NCBI GenBank assembly: GCA_021793715.1
Contig: JAJYSF010000073.1
Location: 1 to 5,943, forward strand
DNA from: Actinomycetes bacterium
Lineage (GTDB): Bacteria; Actinomycetota; Actinomycetes; Actinomycetales; Microbacteriaceae
Length of the DNA: 5,943 bases
Direction: 5' to 3'
Shown here: positions 1-5,943 of the stretch, in pieces
How the letters are laid out: every line of letters starts with the position of its first letter
How positions within the stretch are numbered: position 1 is the stretch's first letter
Notes under the pieces: model-generated
Seen by the model: only the letters and a program-made list of their open reading frames with translations
Database searches by the model: none
What the model was told of the DNA's origin: nothing
Translations under genes and position numbers: made by a program

Positions 1-214
1 CATGGTGCGTGACCTCGGATCCACGAACGGCTCGCGTCTCGACGGGCAGAAGGTCAAGCAGGCGGCGCTGGCCGACGGTCAGACGATCACGATCGGGCGC
101 ACGAACATCGTGTTCCGGGTGATCCCAACGGCGCAGCCGAAGGCACAACGCCTCCCGGATCACCAGGACGCGACGCAGATCATCGACGCCTTCACCCGGG
201 GCGCGAATGAGTGA
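1..214 (+). CDS. fhaA: FhaA-like FHA-domain protein, C-terminal fragment (5' end outside window)
   Basis: This is the last 70 residues of a larger protein whose reading frame is already open at the window edge. The ATG at position 2 lies inside an FHA fold and is unlikely to be the true start. What is seen is the final part of an FHA domain, with the DLGSTNG signature (visible residues 4-10), the turn LDGQKV and the closing strands DGQTITIGRTNIVFRV (25-40). A polar tail of about 30 residues follows. In the family, FhaA has an N-terminal DUF3662 domain, a flexible linker and a C-terminal FHA domain that binds phosphothreonine. In mycobacteria it is a substrate of PknB and binds the phosphorylated pseudokinase domain of MviN, modulating peptidoglycan precursor export. 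The gene name rests mainly on position, immediately upstream of fhaB-pstP-rodA-pbpA-pknA, because only the FHA end is visible. The tail carries a DATQII segment (T58) resembling motifs in the kinase of this operon. Its TGA overlaps the fhaB start by 8 nt. Confidence 0.88.
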   Translation, partial: MVRDLGSTNGSRLDGQKVKQAALADGQTITIGRTNIVFRVIPTAQPKAQRLPDHQDATQIIDAFTRGANE

Positions 215-734
215 GCTGACGCTGTTCGTGCTGCAGTACGGATTCCTCCTGCTGCTGTGGATCTTCGTGTTCGTGCTCATCTTCGCGCTACGCGCCGACG
301 TCTTCGGCGGGCGCGTGCGCCGACTGCCGGAGTCCTCCGCACCCAGCCCGCCCGCGGCCGCACCCGCCGCGCCGGTCGACAACCACGCCGAGACGGTGGC
401 GCACGACATGCCGCGCGGATCCGCGTCATCGGGATCCGAGATCGGCCGCGTCGTCATCACCTCGGGGCCGCGCGCGGGGCTCGAGATCCCCCTCGGCACG
501 GATCCCCTCACGATCGGGCGCTCGAGCGAATCCGGACTCGTGATCCGCGACGACTACACGTCCAGCCACCACGCGCGCCTCATCCGCTACGACGGCCGCT
601 GGATGCTCCAGGACCTCGATTCCACGAACGGTACTTTCCACGACGGCGAACGCGTCACGTCCGGCTCCCCGGTCGCGATCCGCCCTGGCGCCCCGATCAA
701 GGTCGGCGCCACGACCTTCGAGCTGCGGAAGTAG
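207..734 (+). CDS. fhaB: FhaB (FipA-like) membrane-anchored FHA-domain protein
   Basis: This encodes a 175-residue phosphothreonine-binding protein. Residues 4-28 form one hydrophobic N-terminal membrane span. Residues 41-58 are a Pro/Ala-rich linker, and about 80-175 form a complete FHA domain. The FHA landmarks are GRS at 104-106, the SSHHA motif at 119-123 (S119 and H122 matching the conserved Ser and His) and the STNG motif at 139-142 with N141. The canonical Arg of SRxH is replaced (S120), as also happens in FhaB relatives. The span puts the FHA domain in the cytoplasm next to the membrane. In mycobacteria the homologue (FipA) binds phosphorylated FtsZ and FtsQ and supports division under stress; the same role here is inferred. 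The start ATG lies inside the end of fhaA, so translation is probably coupled. Only a weak GGGG (198-201) precedes it. The protein is slightly longer than the roughly 155-residue mycobacterial protein, mostly through the linker. Confidence 0.93.
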   Translation: MSELTLFVLQYGFLLLLWIFVFVLIFALRADVFGGRVRRLPESSAPSPPAAAPAAPVDNHAETVAHDMPRGSASSGSEIGRVVITSGPRAGLEIPLGTDPLTIGRSSESGLVIRDDYTSSHHARLIRYDGRWMLQDLDSTNGTFHDGERVTSGSPVAIRPGAPIKVGATTFELRK

Positions 735-744
735 CCACCGACCG

Positions 745-1995
745 ATGGTCTTCGAGGGCTCCAGCGCCGCGATCAGCCACACCGGGCGCGTGCGGTCGAA
801 CAACCAGGATTCGGGTTACTGCGGCTCGAACCTGTTCGTCGTCGCCGACGGCATGGGCGGTCACGCGGGCGGCGATGTCGCCTCCGCGGTCGCGATCGAC
901 CGACTGCAGCCGCTCGATCGGCCGTTCGAGAACCCGACAGAGGCCGAGGAACTCCTGCGCACGACGATCGCCGCGACGGCGAGCGACCTCGTCGAGATCG
1001 CGGGCCGCCGACCCCAGCTCGCCGGGCTCGGTACCACCGTCAGCGCGGTCGCGATGGTCGACGAGTACGCGGTCATCGGACACATCGGCGACTCGCGGAT
1101 CTACCTGTTCCGCGATGACGCGCTGACGCAGATCACAGCCGACCACACCTTCGTGCAGCGCCTCGTCGAGACCGGCCGGATCACGCCGGAAGAGGCCCGG
1201 TACCACCCGCGACGCTCCGTACTGATGCGCGTCCTCGGCGATATGGACGTCGACCCCGAGGTCGACACGTTCATCATGCCGACGCGCCCCGGCGACCGCT
1301 GGCTGCTCTGCTCCGACGGACTATCCGGGGTCGTGGACGATTCGCATATCGCGAAGGCGCTCCGGCAGGAGATGCCCCCCGGACGCACCGCCGACACCCT
1401 GTTGCGGCAGGCGCTCGACGGCGGCGCGCCCGACAACGTCACCGTCGTCATCGTCGACGTGGGCGGCCACCATCCGCTCCACACGGGAACGCCCACGATC
1501 GTCGGATCCGCGTCGAACCCGGACGGCGTCGACGTGCCCGCGTCGCGCTCGCTGCTGCCGACCGGCTGGCTGCACCCGCAGCGGGCCGCCGCGAACGAAC
1601 CCAGCCACTTCGAACCCGACACCGACTACCTCGAAGAGCTCATCGCCGAGGACCGGCGCCGGTCGCGACGGCGCCGCATCGTCGGAGCGACCGCGTTCGT
1701 CCTCCTCATCGGCGCGCTCGTCTTCGCCGCCGTGTCGTTCTACACCTGGACCCAGACGCGGTACTTCGTCGGCGTCGATCAGGACAGCGTCGTCATCTAT
1801 CAGGGCATCCAGCAGCAGATCGGTCCGATCTCCCTGTCGACGCCCTACGCGGACACCGACATCATGCTCATCGACCTGCCCTCGGCGTGGCAGTTCCGCG
1901 CCGAGGAGACGATCCCGGCGGAATCGCTCGAGCACGCCCAGCAGATCGTCGAGAACCTGCGTTCGCGCGCGATCGACACGGGAGGTGACGAATGA
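745..1995 (+). CDS. pstP: PstP, PP2C-family Ser/Thr protein phosphatase with one membrane span
   Basis: This 416-residue metal-dependent phosphatase reverses phosphorylation by the kinases of this operon and acts on their wall and division substrates. The cytoplasmic catalytic domain spans about 1-240. Its motifs in order are VRSNNQDS (R17, the phosphate-contact Arg), VADGMGGHAGG (D35, metal), GTTVSAV (97-103), GDSRIY (D116), TADHTFVQRLVETGRIT (131-147), CSDGLSGVV (D191) and PDNVTVV (D230). All the metal-binding Asp positions of the family are present. A linker (241-302) leads to an Arg-rich juxtamembrane stretch (303-311), one membrane span (about 312-334) and an extracytoplasmic tail of about 80 residues, much shorter than in the mycobacterial enzyme. 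The ATG at 745 is favoured because the conserved core begins about 15 residues later. A GGAAG at 727-731 lies 13 nt upstream, so initiation looks weaker than for rodA. A 10-nt gap follows fhaB, and the stop overlaps the rodA start. Confidence 0.96.
   Translation: MVFEGSSAAISHTGRVRSNNQDSGYCGSNLFVVADGMGGHAGGDVASAVAIDRLQPLDRPFENPTEAEELLRTTIAATASDLVEIAGRRPQLAGLGTTVSAVAMVDEYAVIGHIGDSRIYLFRDDALTQITADHTFVQRLVETGRITPEEARYHPRRSVLMRVLGDMDVDPEVDTFIMPTRPGDRWLLCSDGLSGVVDDSHIAKALRQEMPPGRTADTLLRQALDGGAPDNVTVVIVDVGGHHPLHTGTPTIVGSASNPDGVDVPASRSLLPTGWLHPQRAAANEPSHFEPDTDYLEELIAEDRRRSRRRRIVGATAFVLLIGALVFAAVSFYTWTQTRYFVGVDQDSVVIYQGIQQQIGPISLSTPYADTDIMLIDLPSAWQFRAEETIPAESLEHAQQIVENLRSRAIDTGGDE
1981..1988 (+). promoter_or_regulatory. 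Strong ribosome binding site for rodA
   Basis: GGAGGTGA is a perfect 8-nt match to the complement of the 16S rRNA 3' end, with 6 nt between GGAGG and the ATG at 1992. It lies within the last codons of pstP. It fixes the rodA start and is the strongest such site in the window. Confidence 0.9.
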
Positions 1996-3389
1996 CCGAG
2001 ACCGCAACCGACACGGCCGACCGCCGGGTCAAGCGCGATCTGCGACGGATCCGCCGCGCGCAGCGCCTGCGCAACCGCGAGCTGATCCTTCTCATCTTCG
2101 CGGTCGCTCTCACGGTAGGCGCCTTCACGCTCGTGCAGCTCGGGGCCCTCGGGACCCTTGACCTCGGGATCCTGGCGATCGCGGTAACCCTGTGTGCCCT
2201 CGCGGTGGCGCTGCACATCGTGCTGCGCATCCGGGCGTCCCAGGCCGATCCGTTCCTCCTTCCCGTCGCGCTGTTGCTGACGGGGCTCGGCACGGCCATG
2301 ATCTACCGCATCGATCTGGCCTACGAGGCGAACGACATCGCCGAGCAGTCGAACGCCGGCGCGCACCAGCTCCTCTACGCGATGCTCTCGCTCGGACTCT
2401 GCGGCGTGCTCGTCTGGCTGCTCACGAACTATCGCGTGCTGTTCCGATACACCTACATCTTCGGCTTGACGGGCGTCGTGCTGCTCATCCTGCCGTTCGT
2501 GCCGTTCCTCAACGGCGGCGGTAACGCCGTGGTGTGGATCCGCATCGCCGGATACAACTTCCAACCGGGCGAGATCGCGAAGATCTGCCTCGCGATCTTC
2601 TTCGCCGGCTACCTGGTGCGCACGCGCGAGTCGCTCGCATCGACGGGTCGGCGCGTGCTCGGCTTCACCTTCCCGCGCGCGCGGGAGTTCGGTCCGCTGC
2701 TCGTCATCTGGCTCATCTCGATGGGCATCATCGTCGCGCAGCGCGACCTCGGCACGGGGATCCTGATCTTCGGCATGTTCGTCGCGATGCTGTACGTCGC
2801 CACGGGCAAGACGGGCTGGGTGCTTATCGGTGTGCTCCTCGCCGGAGCAGGCGCCGCCGTCGCGAGCGCCGTGATGCCCTACGTGCACGGACGCTTCGAC
2901 CAGTGGCTCAACGCGTTCGACCAGGATCTCTACAACGCCGACGTCAACTCGAGCTTCCAGCTCGTGAACGGCATCTTCGGGCTCGCGCACGGCGGCATGT
3001 CCGGCACCGGGCTGGGCCAGGGCCGGCCGCACCTCACGCCGGTCGCCAACAGCGACTACATCATCCCGAGCCTCGGCGAGGAGCTCGGCCTCATCGGTCT
3101 GTTCGCGATCCTCGCGCTGTATCTCGTCTTCGTCAGCCGTGGCGCGCACGTGGGCGTCGCCGGCCAGGATGATTTCGGAAAGCTGCTGTCGGTGGGCCTG
3201 GCGTTCACGATCGCGCTTCAGGTCTTCATCATGGTGGGTGGCGTCACCCGCGTCATTCCGTTGACCGGTCTGACGACGCCGTTCCTCGCGGCGGGCGGCA
3301 GCTCGCTGCTCGCGAACTGGCTCATCGTGGCGATCCTGTTACGTGTCAGTGACGCGGTGCGCCGACAGCCCCGGGCGGTGATCGGATGA
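1992..3389 (+). CDS. rodA: RodA, SEDS-family peptidoglycan glycosyltransferase
   Basis: This 465-residue polytopic membrane protein polymerises lipid II into glycan strands, working with the transpeptidase encoded next. A basic cytoplasmic tail (about 1-29, with RRVKRDLRRIRRAQRLRNR) precedes about twelve hydrophobic segments. SEDS signatures seen are QPGEIAKI (191-198), RDLGTG (251-256), GTGLGQG (338-344), a segment with NSDYIIPSLGEELG (353-366) and PLTGLTTPFLAAGGSS (423-438). D252 aligns with the Asp needed for glycosyltransferase activity in RodA/FtsW. Length matches mycobacterial RodA closely. FtsW has the same fold; RodA is preferred because the gene sits between pstP and pbpA, where actinobacterial rodA is found, and not in the mur/ftsZ cluster. 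In actinobacteria RodA need not mean rod shape. The start follows a textbook Shine-Dalgarno and overlaps the pstP stop by ATGA. Residue 450 uses TTA, the only TTA codon I found in the window. Confidence 0.96.
   Translation: MTETATDTADRRVKRDLRRIRRAQRLRNRELILLIFAVALTVGAFTLVQLGALGTLDLGILAIAVTLCALAVALHIVLRIRASQADPFLLPVALLLTGLGTAMIYRIDLAYEANDIAEQSNAGAHQLLYAMLSLGLCGVLVWLLTNYRVLFRYTYIFGLTGVVLLILPFVPFLNGGGNAVVWIRIAGYNFQPGEIAKICLAIFFAGYLVRTRESLASTGRRVLGFTFPRAREFGPLLVIWLISMGIIVAQRDLGTGILIFGMFVAMLYVATGKTGWVLIGVLLAGAGAAVASAVMPYVHGRFDQWLNAFDQDLYNADVNSSFQLVNGIFGLAHGGMSGTGLGQGRPHLTPVANSDYIIPSLGEELGLIGLFAILALYLVFVSRGAHVGVAGQDDFGKLLSVGLAFTIALQVFIMVGGVTRVIPLTGLTTPFLAAGGSSLLANWLIVAILLRVSDAVRRQPRAVIG
3374..3383 (+). 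promoter_or_regulatory. Ribosome binding site for pbpA
   Basis: GGCGGTGATC differs at one position from the ideal anti-16S sequence, and GGCGG ends 7 nt before the ATG at 3386. It sits in the end of rodA and supports the ATGA-overlapping start of pbpA. Confidence 0.8.
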
Positions 3390-4846
3390 CCAAGGAGATC
3401 CGGCGGCTGAGCATCATCGTCGCCTTCATGTTCGTGGCGCTGTTCGCGTCGACGAGCGTGATCCAGGTGTTCTCCGCCAGCGAGCTGGCGGGTAACGAGA
3501 ACAACCGTCGCACGCTGTACGACTCGTACGAGGTGAGGCGCGGCACGATCATCGCCGGTGGCGAGCAGATCGCGCGCTCCCAGTCGACGAACGACCGTTA
3601 CGCCTATCAGCGCGTGTACACGGATCCGCTGATGTGGGCGGGCGTCACGGGGTACTTCAATCCCGCGCTCGGCTCGGCAACGGGGCTCGAGCTCGCCATG
3701 AATCAGGAACTGAGCGGTTTCGCCGACTCGGGCTTCCTCTCGCGCCTGAACCAGGTCGTCACGGGGCAGGAGCCGCGCGGCTCCTCCGTCGAGCTGACGC
3801 TCGACCCCGCCGTCCAGCGCGCCGCGTACGACGCCATGGTCGGGATGGGCTTCTCGGGGGCCGTCGTCGCCGTCGAACCGGACACCGGGCGCCTCCTCGC
3901 GCTCGTGTCCACGCCGGGCTTCGACGCGAACGCCATCGCCGTACACGACTCGGAACAGGCGCAGGCAGCGTACGACCAGCTCGAGGGGGACGAGCTTCAC
4001 CCTCTGGTGAACAAGGCCCTGCGCCAGACGTACCAGCCCGGATCCATCTTCAAGATCGTCGTTGCCGCAGCTGCGCTGGAATCGGGCGACTTCACACCGG
4101 ACAGCACGTTCGACAACCCCGCCGAGTACACGCTCCCGGGATCCGGCACCACGATCTACAACGCGACCCGCGGGACCTGCGGCGGCCTCGGCTCCGACGA
4201 GGTCACGCTCGCCGAGACGATCGAGTACAGCTGCAACATCCCGATGGCACAGCTGGCGGACGAGCTCGGCGCCGAGGCGATCCGGGAGCAGGCCGAGCGC
4301 TTCGGCTTCGGCAGCGAGTTCGAGGTGCCGCTCACGTCGGTGCCATCGGTCTACGACCCGTCCGGCGCTGCCCAGACGGCGCAGTCCGGCTACGGCCAGA
4401 ACCGGGTCCTGTCCACTCCGCTCCAGGCCGCGATGTGGACCGCGGCGATCGCGAACGGCGGCACGCTGATGTCGCCGTGGATGGTCGACCAGGTCGTCGG
4501 CGAAGACCTCTCGGTGCAGCAGCAGTACACGGCATCCGAGATCGGACGGGCGCTGGACGAAGACGTCGCAGAATCCGTTACCGAGATGATGGTGTCAAGC
4601 GTGACAACCGGGGCCGCTTCCAATGCAAGAATAGAGGGCGTTGACGTGGCCGGGAAGACGGGCACGGCGGAGAACGACGATGCACCGCATACGCTGTGGT
4701 TCACCGGCTTCGCTCCGGCGGAGGATCCCGAAGTAGCGGTTGCGGTCGTGGTGGAAGACGGCGGCGGCCAGGGACAGTCAGGTTTTGGAAACACGATCGC
4801 GGCTCCCATCGCGAAGAAGGTCATGGAGGCGGTGCTCGCACAATGA
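3386..4846 (+). CDS. pbpA: PbpA, class B penicillin-binding protein (D,D-transpeptidase)
   Basis: This 486-residue monofunctional transpeptidase crosslinks peptidoglycan stem peptides outside the membrane and is the target of beta-lactams. A signal anchor (about 8-29) holds it in the membrane. Residues 30-140 form the non-catalytic pedestal, including [10 protein letters not shown] (46-55), and about 155-486 the transpeptidase domain. Active-site motifs are complete: SIFK (nucleophile S220, K223), SCN (S282, N284) and KTG (424-426). The only two cysteines, C265 and C283, both lie in the extracytoplasmic domain and could form a disulfide (inference). Length fits mycobacterial PbpA (about 490 residues). 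In mycobacteria PbpA is phosphorylated by PknB and affects septation. It overlaps rodA and the kinase by ATGA, and RodA is its likely glycosyltransferase partner. Codon use changes around residues 395-475, with rare AGA-ATA at 415-416. I see no frameshift or lost motif. Confidence 0.96.
   Translation: MTKEIRRLSIIVAFMFVALFASTSVIQVFSASELAGNENNRRTLYDSYEVRRGTIIAGGEQIARSQSTNDRYAYQRVYTDPLMWAGVTGYFNPALGSATGLELAMNQELSGFADSGFLSRLNQVVTGQEPRGSSVELTLDPAVQRAAYDAMVGMGFSGAVVAVEPDTGRLLALVSTPGFDANAIAVHDSEQAQAAYDQLEGDELHPLVNKALRQTYQPGSIFKIVVAAAALESGDFTPDSTFDNPAEYTLPGSGTTIYNATRGTCGGLGSDEVTLAETIEYSCNIPMAQLADELGAEAIREQAERFGFGSEFEVPLTSVPSVYDPSGAAQTAQSGYGQNRVLSTPLQAAMWTAAIANGGTLMSPWMVDQVVGEDLSVQQQYTASEIGRALDEDVAESVTEMMVSSVTTGAASNARIEGVDVAGKTGTAENDDAPHTLWFTGFAPAEDPEVAVAVVVEDGGGQGQSGFGNTIAAPIAKKVMEAVLAQ
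4825..4834 (+). promoter_or_regulatory. Probable ribosome binding site for the kinase gene
   Basis: GGAGGCGGTG lies within the last codons of pbpA. The GGAGG core is 13 nt from the ATG at 4843, while the overlapping GGCGG is 10 nt away, so spacing is slightly long but usable. It favours the ATG at 4843 over the downstream GTG at 4861. Confidence 0.6.
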
Positions 4847-5943
4847 GGCCAACGCAAGGTGTGACGTTTGGCGGGCGTTATGAGCTGAGTTCCCGCATCG
4901 CCATCGGTGGCATGGGCGAAGTCTGGGAGGCGACCGACCACGTCATCGGACGCACGGTCGCGATCAAGATCCTCAAAGACGAGTACATGGGGGATCCCGG
5001 CTTTCTGGAGCGCTTCCGCGCCGAGGCCCGCCACGCGGCGCTCGTCAACCACGAGGGCATCGCGAGTGTCTTCGACTACGGCGAGGAGAACGGATCCGCG
5101 TACCTCGTCATGGAGCTCGTCCCCGGTGAAGCGCTGTCGACGATGCTGGAGCGCGACACGTCGCTCGCCTCGGACAAGGTGCTGGACTACGTCTCGCAGA
5201 CGGCTTCCGCGCTGCAGGCCGCCCACGCCGCGGGTCTCGTGCACCGCGACATCAAGCCCGGAAACCTGCTGATCACGCCCGACGGCCGCGTGAAGATCAC
5301 CGACTTCGGCATCGCGCGCATCGCCGACCAGGTGCCTCTCACGGCCACGGGCCAGGTCATGGGCACCGTGCAGTACCTGTCGCCGGAGCAGGCGTCCGGC
5401 CACCCCGCGAGTCCCGCGACGGACATCTACTCGCTCGGCATCGTCGCGTACGAGTGCCTTGCCGGGAAGCGTCCCTTCACGGGCGAGTCACAGGTCGCGA
5501 TCGCGATGGCGCAGATCAACGACACGCCTCCTCCGCTGCCGGAGTCGATCCCGGCGCCCGTGCGCCGCATCGTGATGGCGATGATCGCGAAGAAGCCCGC
5601 CGATCGCCCGGCGTCAGCGGCCGCCGTCTCCCGCGCGTGCAACGCACTGCGACGAGGCGACATGAACGCCGCCATCGCCGCCGCGCCGATGCTCGCGGCC
5701 GGCGCGGGCGGATCCGACGAGATGACGCAGCTGCTCGCCGGCACAGGAGCCGCCACGCAGATGATGCCCGCGACCTCGCCGCTGCCAATGGACGCGAATC
5801 AGCCGGCCCAGAAGCCCAAGAAGAAGCGCAGCCCGTGGACGGGTCCGCTGATCGCCCTCATCGTTCTGCTCGTCGTCGTCATCGCCGGCGCCGTCTGGGG
5901 CCTGACGAGCGGGTTCTTCGACGATGACGAAGGTGGGGCTGCT
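4843..5943 (+). CDS. pknA: PknA-like transmembrane Ser/Thr protein kinase, 3' end outside window
   Basis: A continuous frame of 367 codons runs off the window with no stop. It encodes a Hanks-type kinase. Seen in order: Gly-rich loop IGGMGEV (21-27), catalytic Lys in VAIK (K42), E61 as the likely helix-C Glu, HRDIKPGN (134-141, catalytic D136), DFG (154-156), activation loop [11 protein letters not shown] (T167 and T169 as likely autophosphorylation sites), SPEQ (180-183) and the DIYSLG helix (194-199). The domain ends near 272. A juxtamembrane linker carries two TQ motifs (T295, T305) and a basic KPKKKR (324-329). One membrane span (about 334-354) leads to an acidic extracytoplasmic start. 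PknA is chosen over PknB because the gene directly follows pbpA and because the N-terminus, the IASVFDYG segment and the activation loop resemble mycobacterial PknA. Whether the missing C-terminus is short (PknA) or has PASTA repeats (PknB) cannot be seen. The start overlaps the pbpA stop by ATGA. A GTG at 4861 is less likely, since it lacks a well-spaced ribosome site. Confidence 0.93.
   Translation, partial: MRPTQGVTFGGRYELSSRIAIGGMGEVWEATDHVIGRTVAIKILKDEYMGDPGFLERFRAEARHAALVNHEGIASVFDYGEENGSAYLVMELVPGEALSTMLERDTSLASDKVLDYVSQTASALQAAHAAGLVHRDIKPGNLLITPDGRVKITDFGIARIADQVPLTATGQVMGTVQYLSPEQASGHPASPATDIYSLGIVAYECLAGKRPFTGESQVAIAMAQINDTPPPLPESIPAPVRRIVMAMIAKKPADRPASAAAVSRACNALRRGDMNAAIAAAPMLAAGAGGSDEMTQLLAGTGAATQMMPATSPLPMDANQPAQKPKKKRSPWTGPLIALIVLLVVVIAGAVWGLTSGFFDDDEGGAA

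Noticed and set aside
257..1126. A 289-codon plus-strand frame overlapping fhaB and pstP
   Set aside because: The product is Arg/Pro-rich with no fold. The other frame carries the full FHA domain and the PP2C motifs.
1845..3149. A 434-codon open frame on the minus strand across rodA
   Set aside because: It lies opposite a clearly functional rodA. Its product is a low-complexity string rich in Arg, Glu, Asp and His, typical of antisense frames in high-GC DNA.
4641..4669. TTGACG as a possible -35 box for an internal kinase promoter
   Set aside because: No -10-like sequence lies 16-18 nt downstream (the bases there are GC-rich), and TTGAC is simply coding for Val-Asp before the KTG motif.
4390..5403. 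A 337-codon open frame on the minus strand across pbpA and the kinase gene
   Set aside because: It spans the junction of two well-supported genes on the other strand and has no recognisable domain, so it is a GC-driven shadow.
5800..5943. Whether the kinase is PknB with PASTA repeats
   Set aside because: The window ends a few residues past the membrane span, so PASTA repeats cannot be tested. Gene position and activation-loop sequence favour PknA.
1..5943. A novel defence, mobile or secretion system hidden in the window
   Set aside because: Essentially every base is used by a conserved operon with recognisable proteins. There is no room for extra genes, and I see no repeats, integrase, transposase or array.

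Overview
The window is part of a conserved chromosomal operon of Actinobacteria, the cell-division and cell-wall signalling locus. Its order is fhaA - fhaB - pstP - rodA - pbpA - pknA, all on the + strand. DNA is roughly two-thirds GC by eye, with strong G/C preference at third codon positions. Both the gene order and the proteins fit a high-GC actinomycete. The short PstP and the general style of the proteins suggest Microbacteriaceae (for example a Microbacterium relative). That family assignment is inference, not proof.

Layout: the window opens inside the C-terminal FHA domain of an FhaA-like protein (1-214). Then come fhaB, a membrane-anchored FHA protein (207-734), and pstP, a PP2C Ser/Thr phosphatase with one membrane span (745-1995). 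These are followed by rodA, a SEDS glycosyltransferase (1992-3389), and pbpA, a class B penicillin-binding transpeptidase (3386-4846). Last is a transmembrane Ser/Thr protein kinase that best fits PknA (4843 to the window edge, no stop reached). Neighbouring genes overlap by 8 nt (fhaA/fhaB) or by ATGA (pstP/rodA, rodA/pbpA, pbpA/pknA); only fhaB/pstP has a gap, of 10 nt. No intergenic region is long enough for an obvious promoter or terminator, so this looks like the interior of one translationally coupled transcript. The expected next gene downstream, pknB (PASTA kinase), lies outside the window.

How the genes work together: RodA polymerises lipid II glycan strands and PbpA crosslinks them. 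The kinase phosphorylates Thr residues on division and wall-synthesis proteins and PstP removes the phosphates. The FHA domains of FhaA and FhaB read the phosphothreonines and recruit partners. The whole set couples growth and septation to phospho-signalling.

I found no mobile element, CRISPR array, RNA gene or undescribed system. The observations most worth a second look are: a strong excess of the palindrome GGATCC in all three codon phases; a recurring Thr-Gln-hydrophobic motif shared by the FhaA tail and the kinase juxtamembrane segment; and a patch of atypical codons around the KTG region of pbpA.
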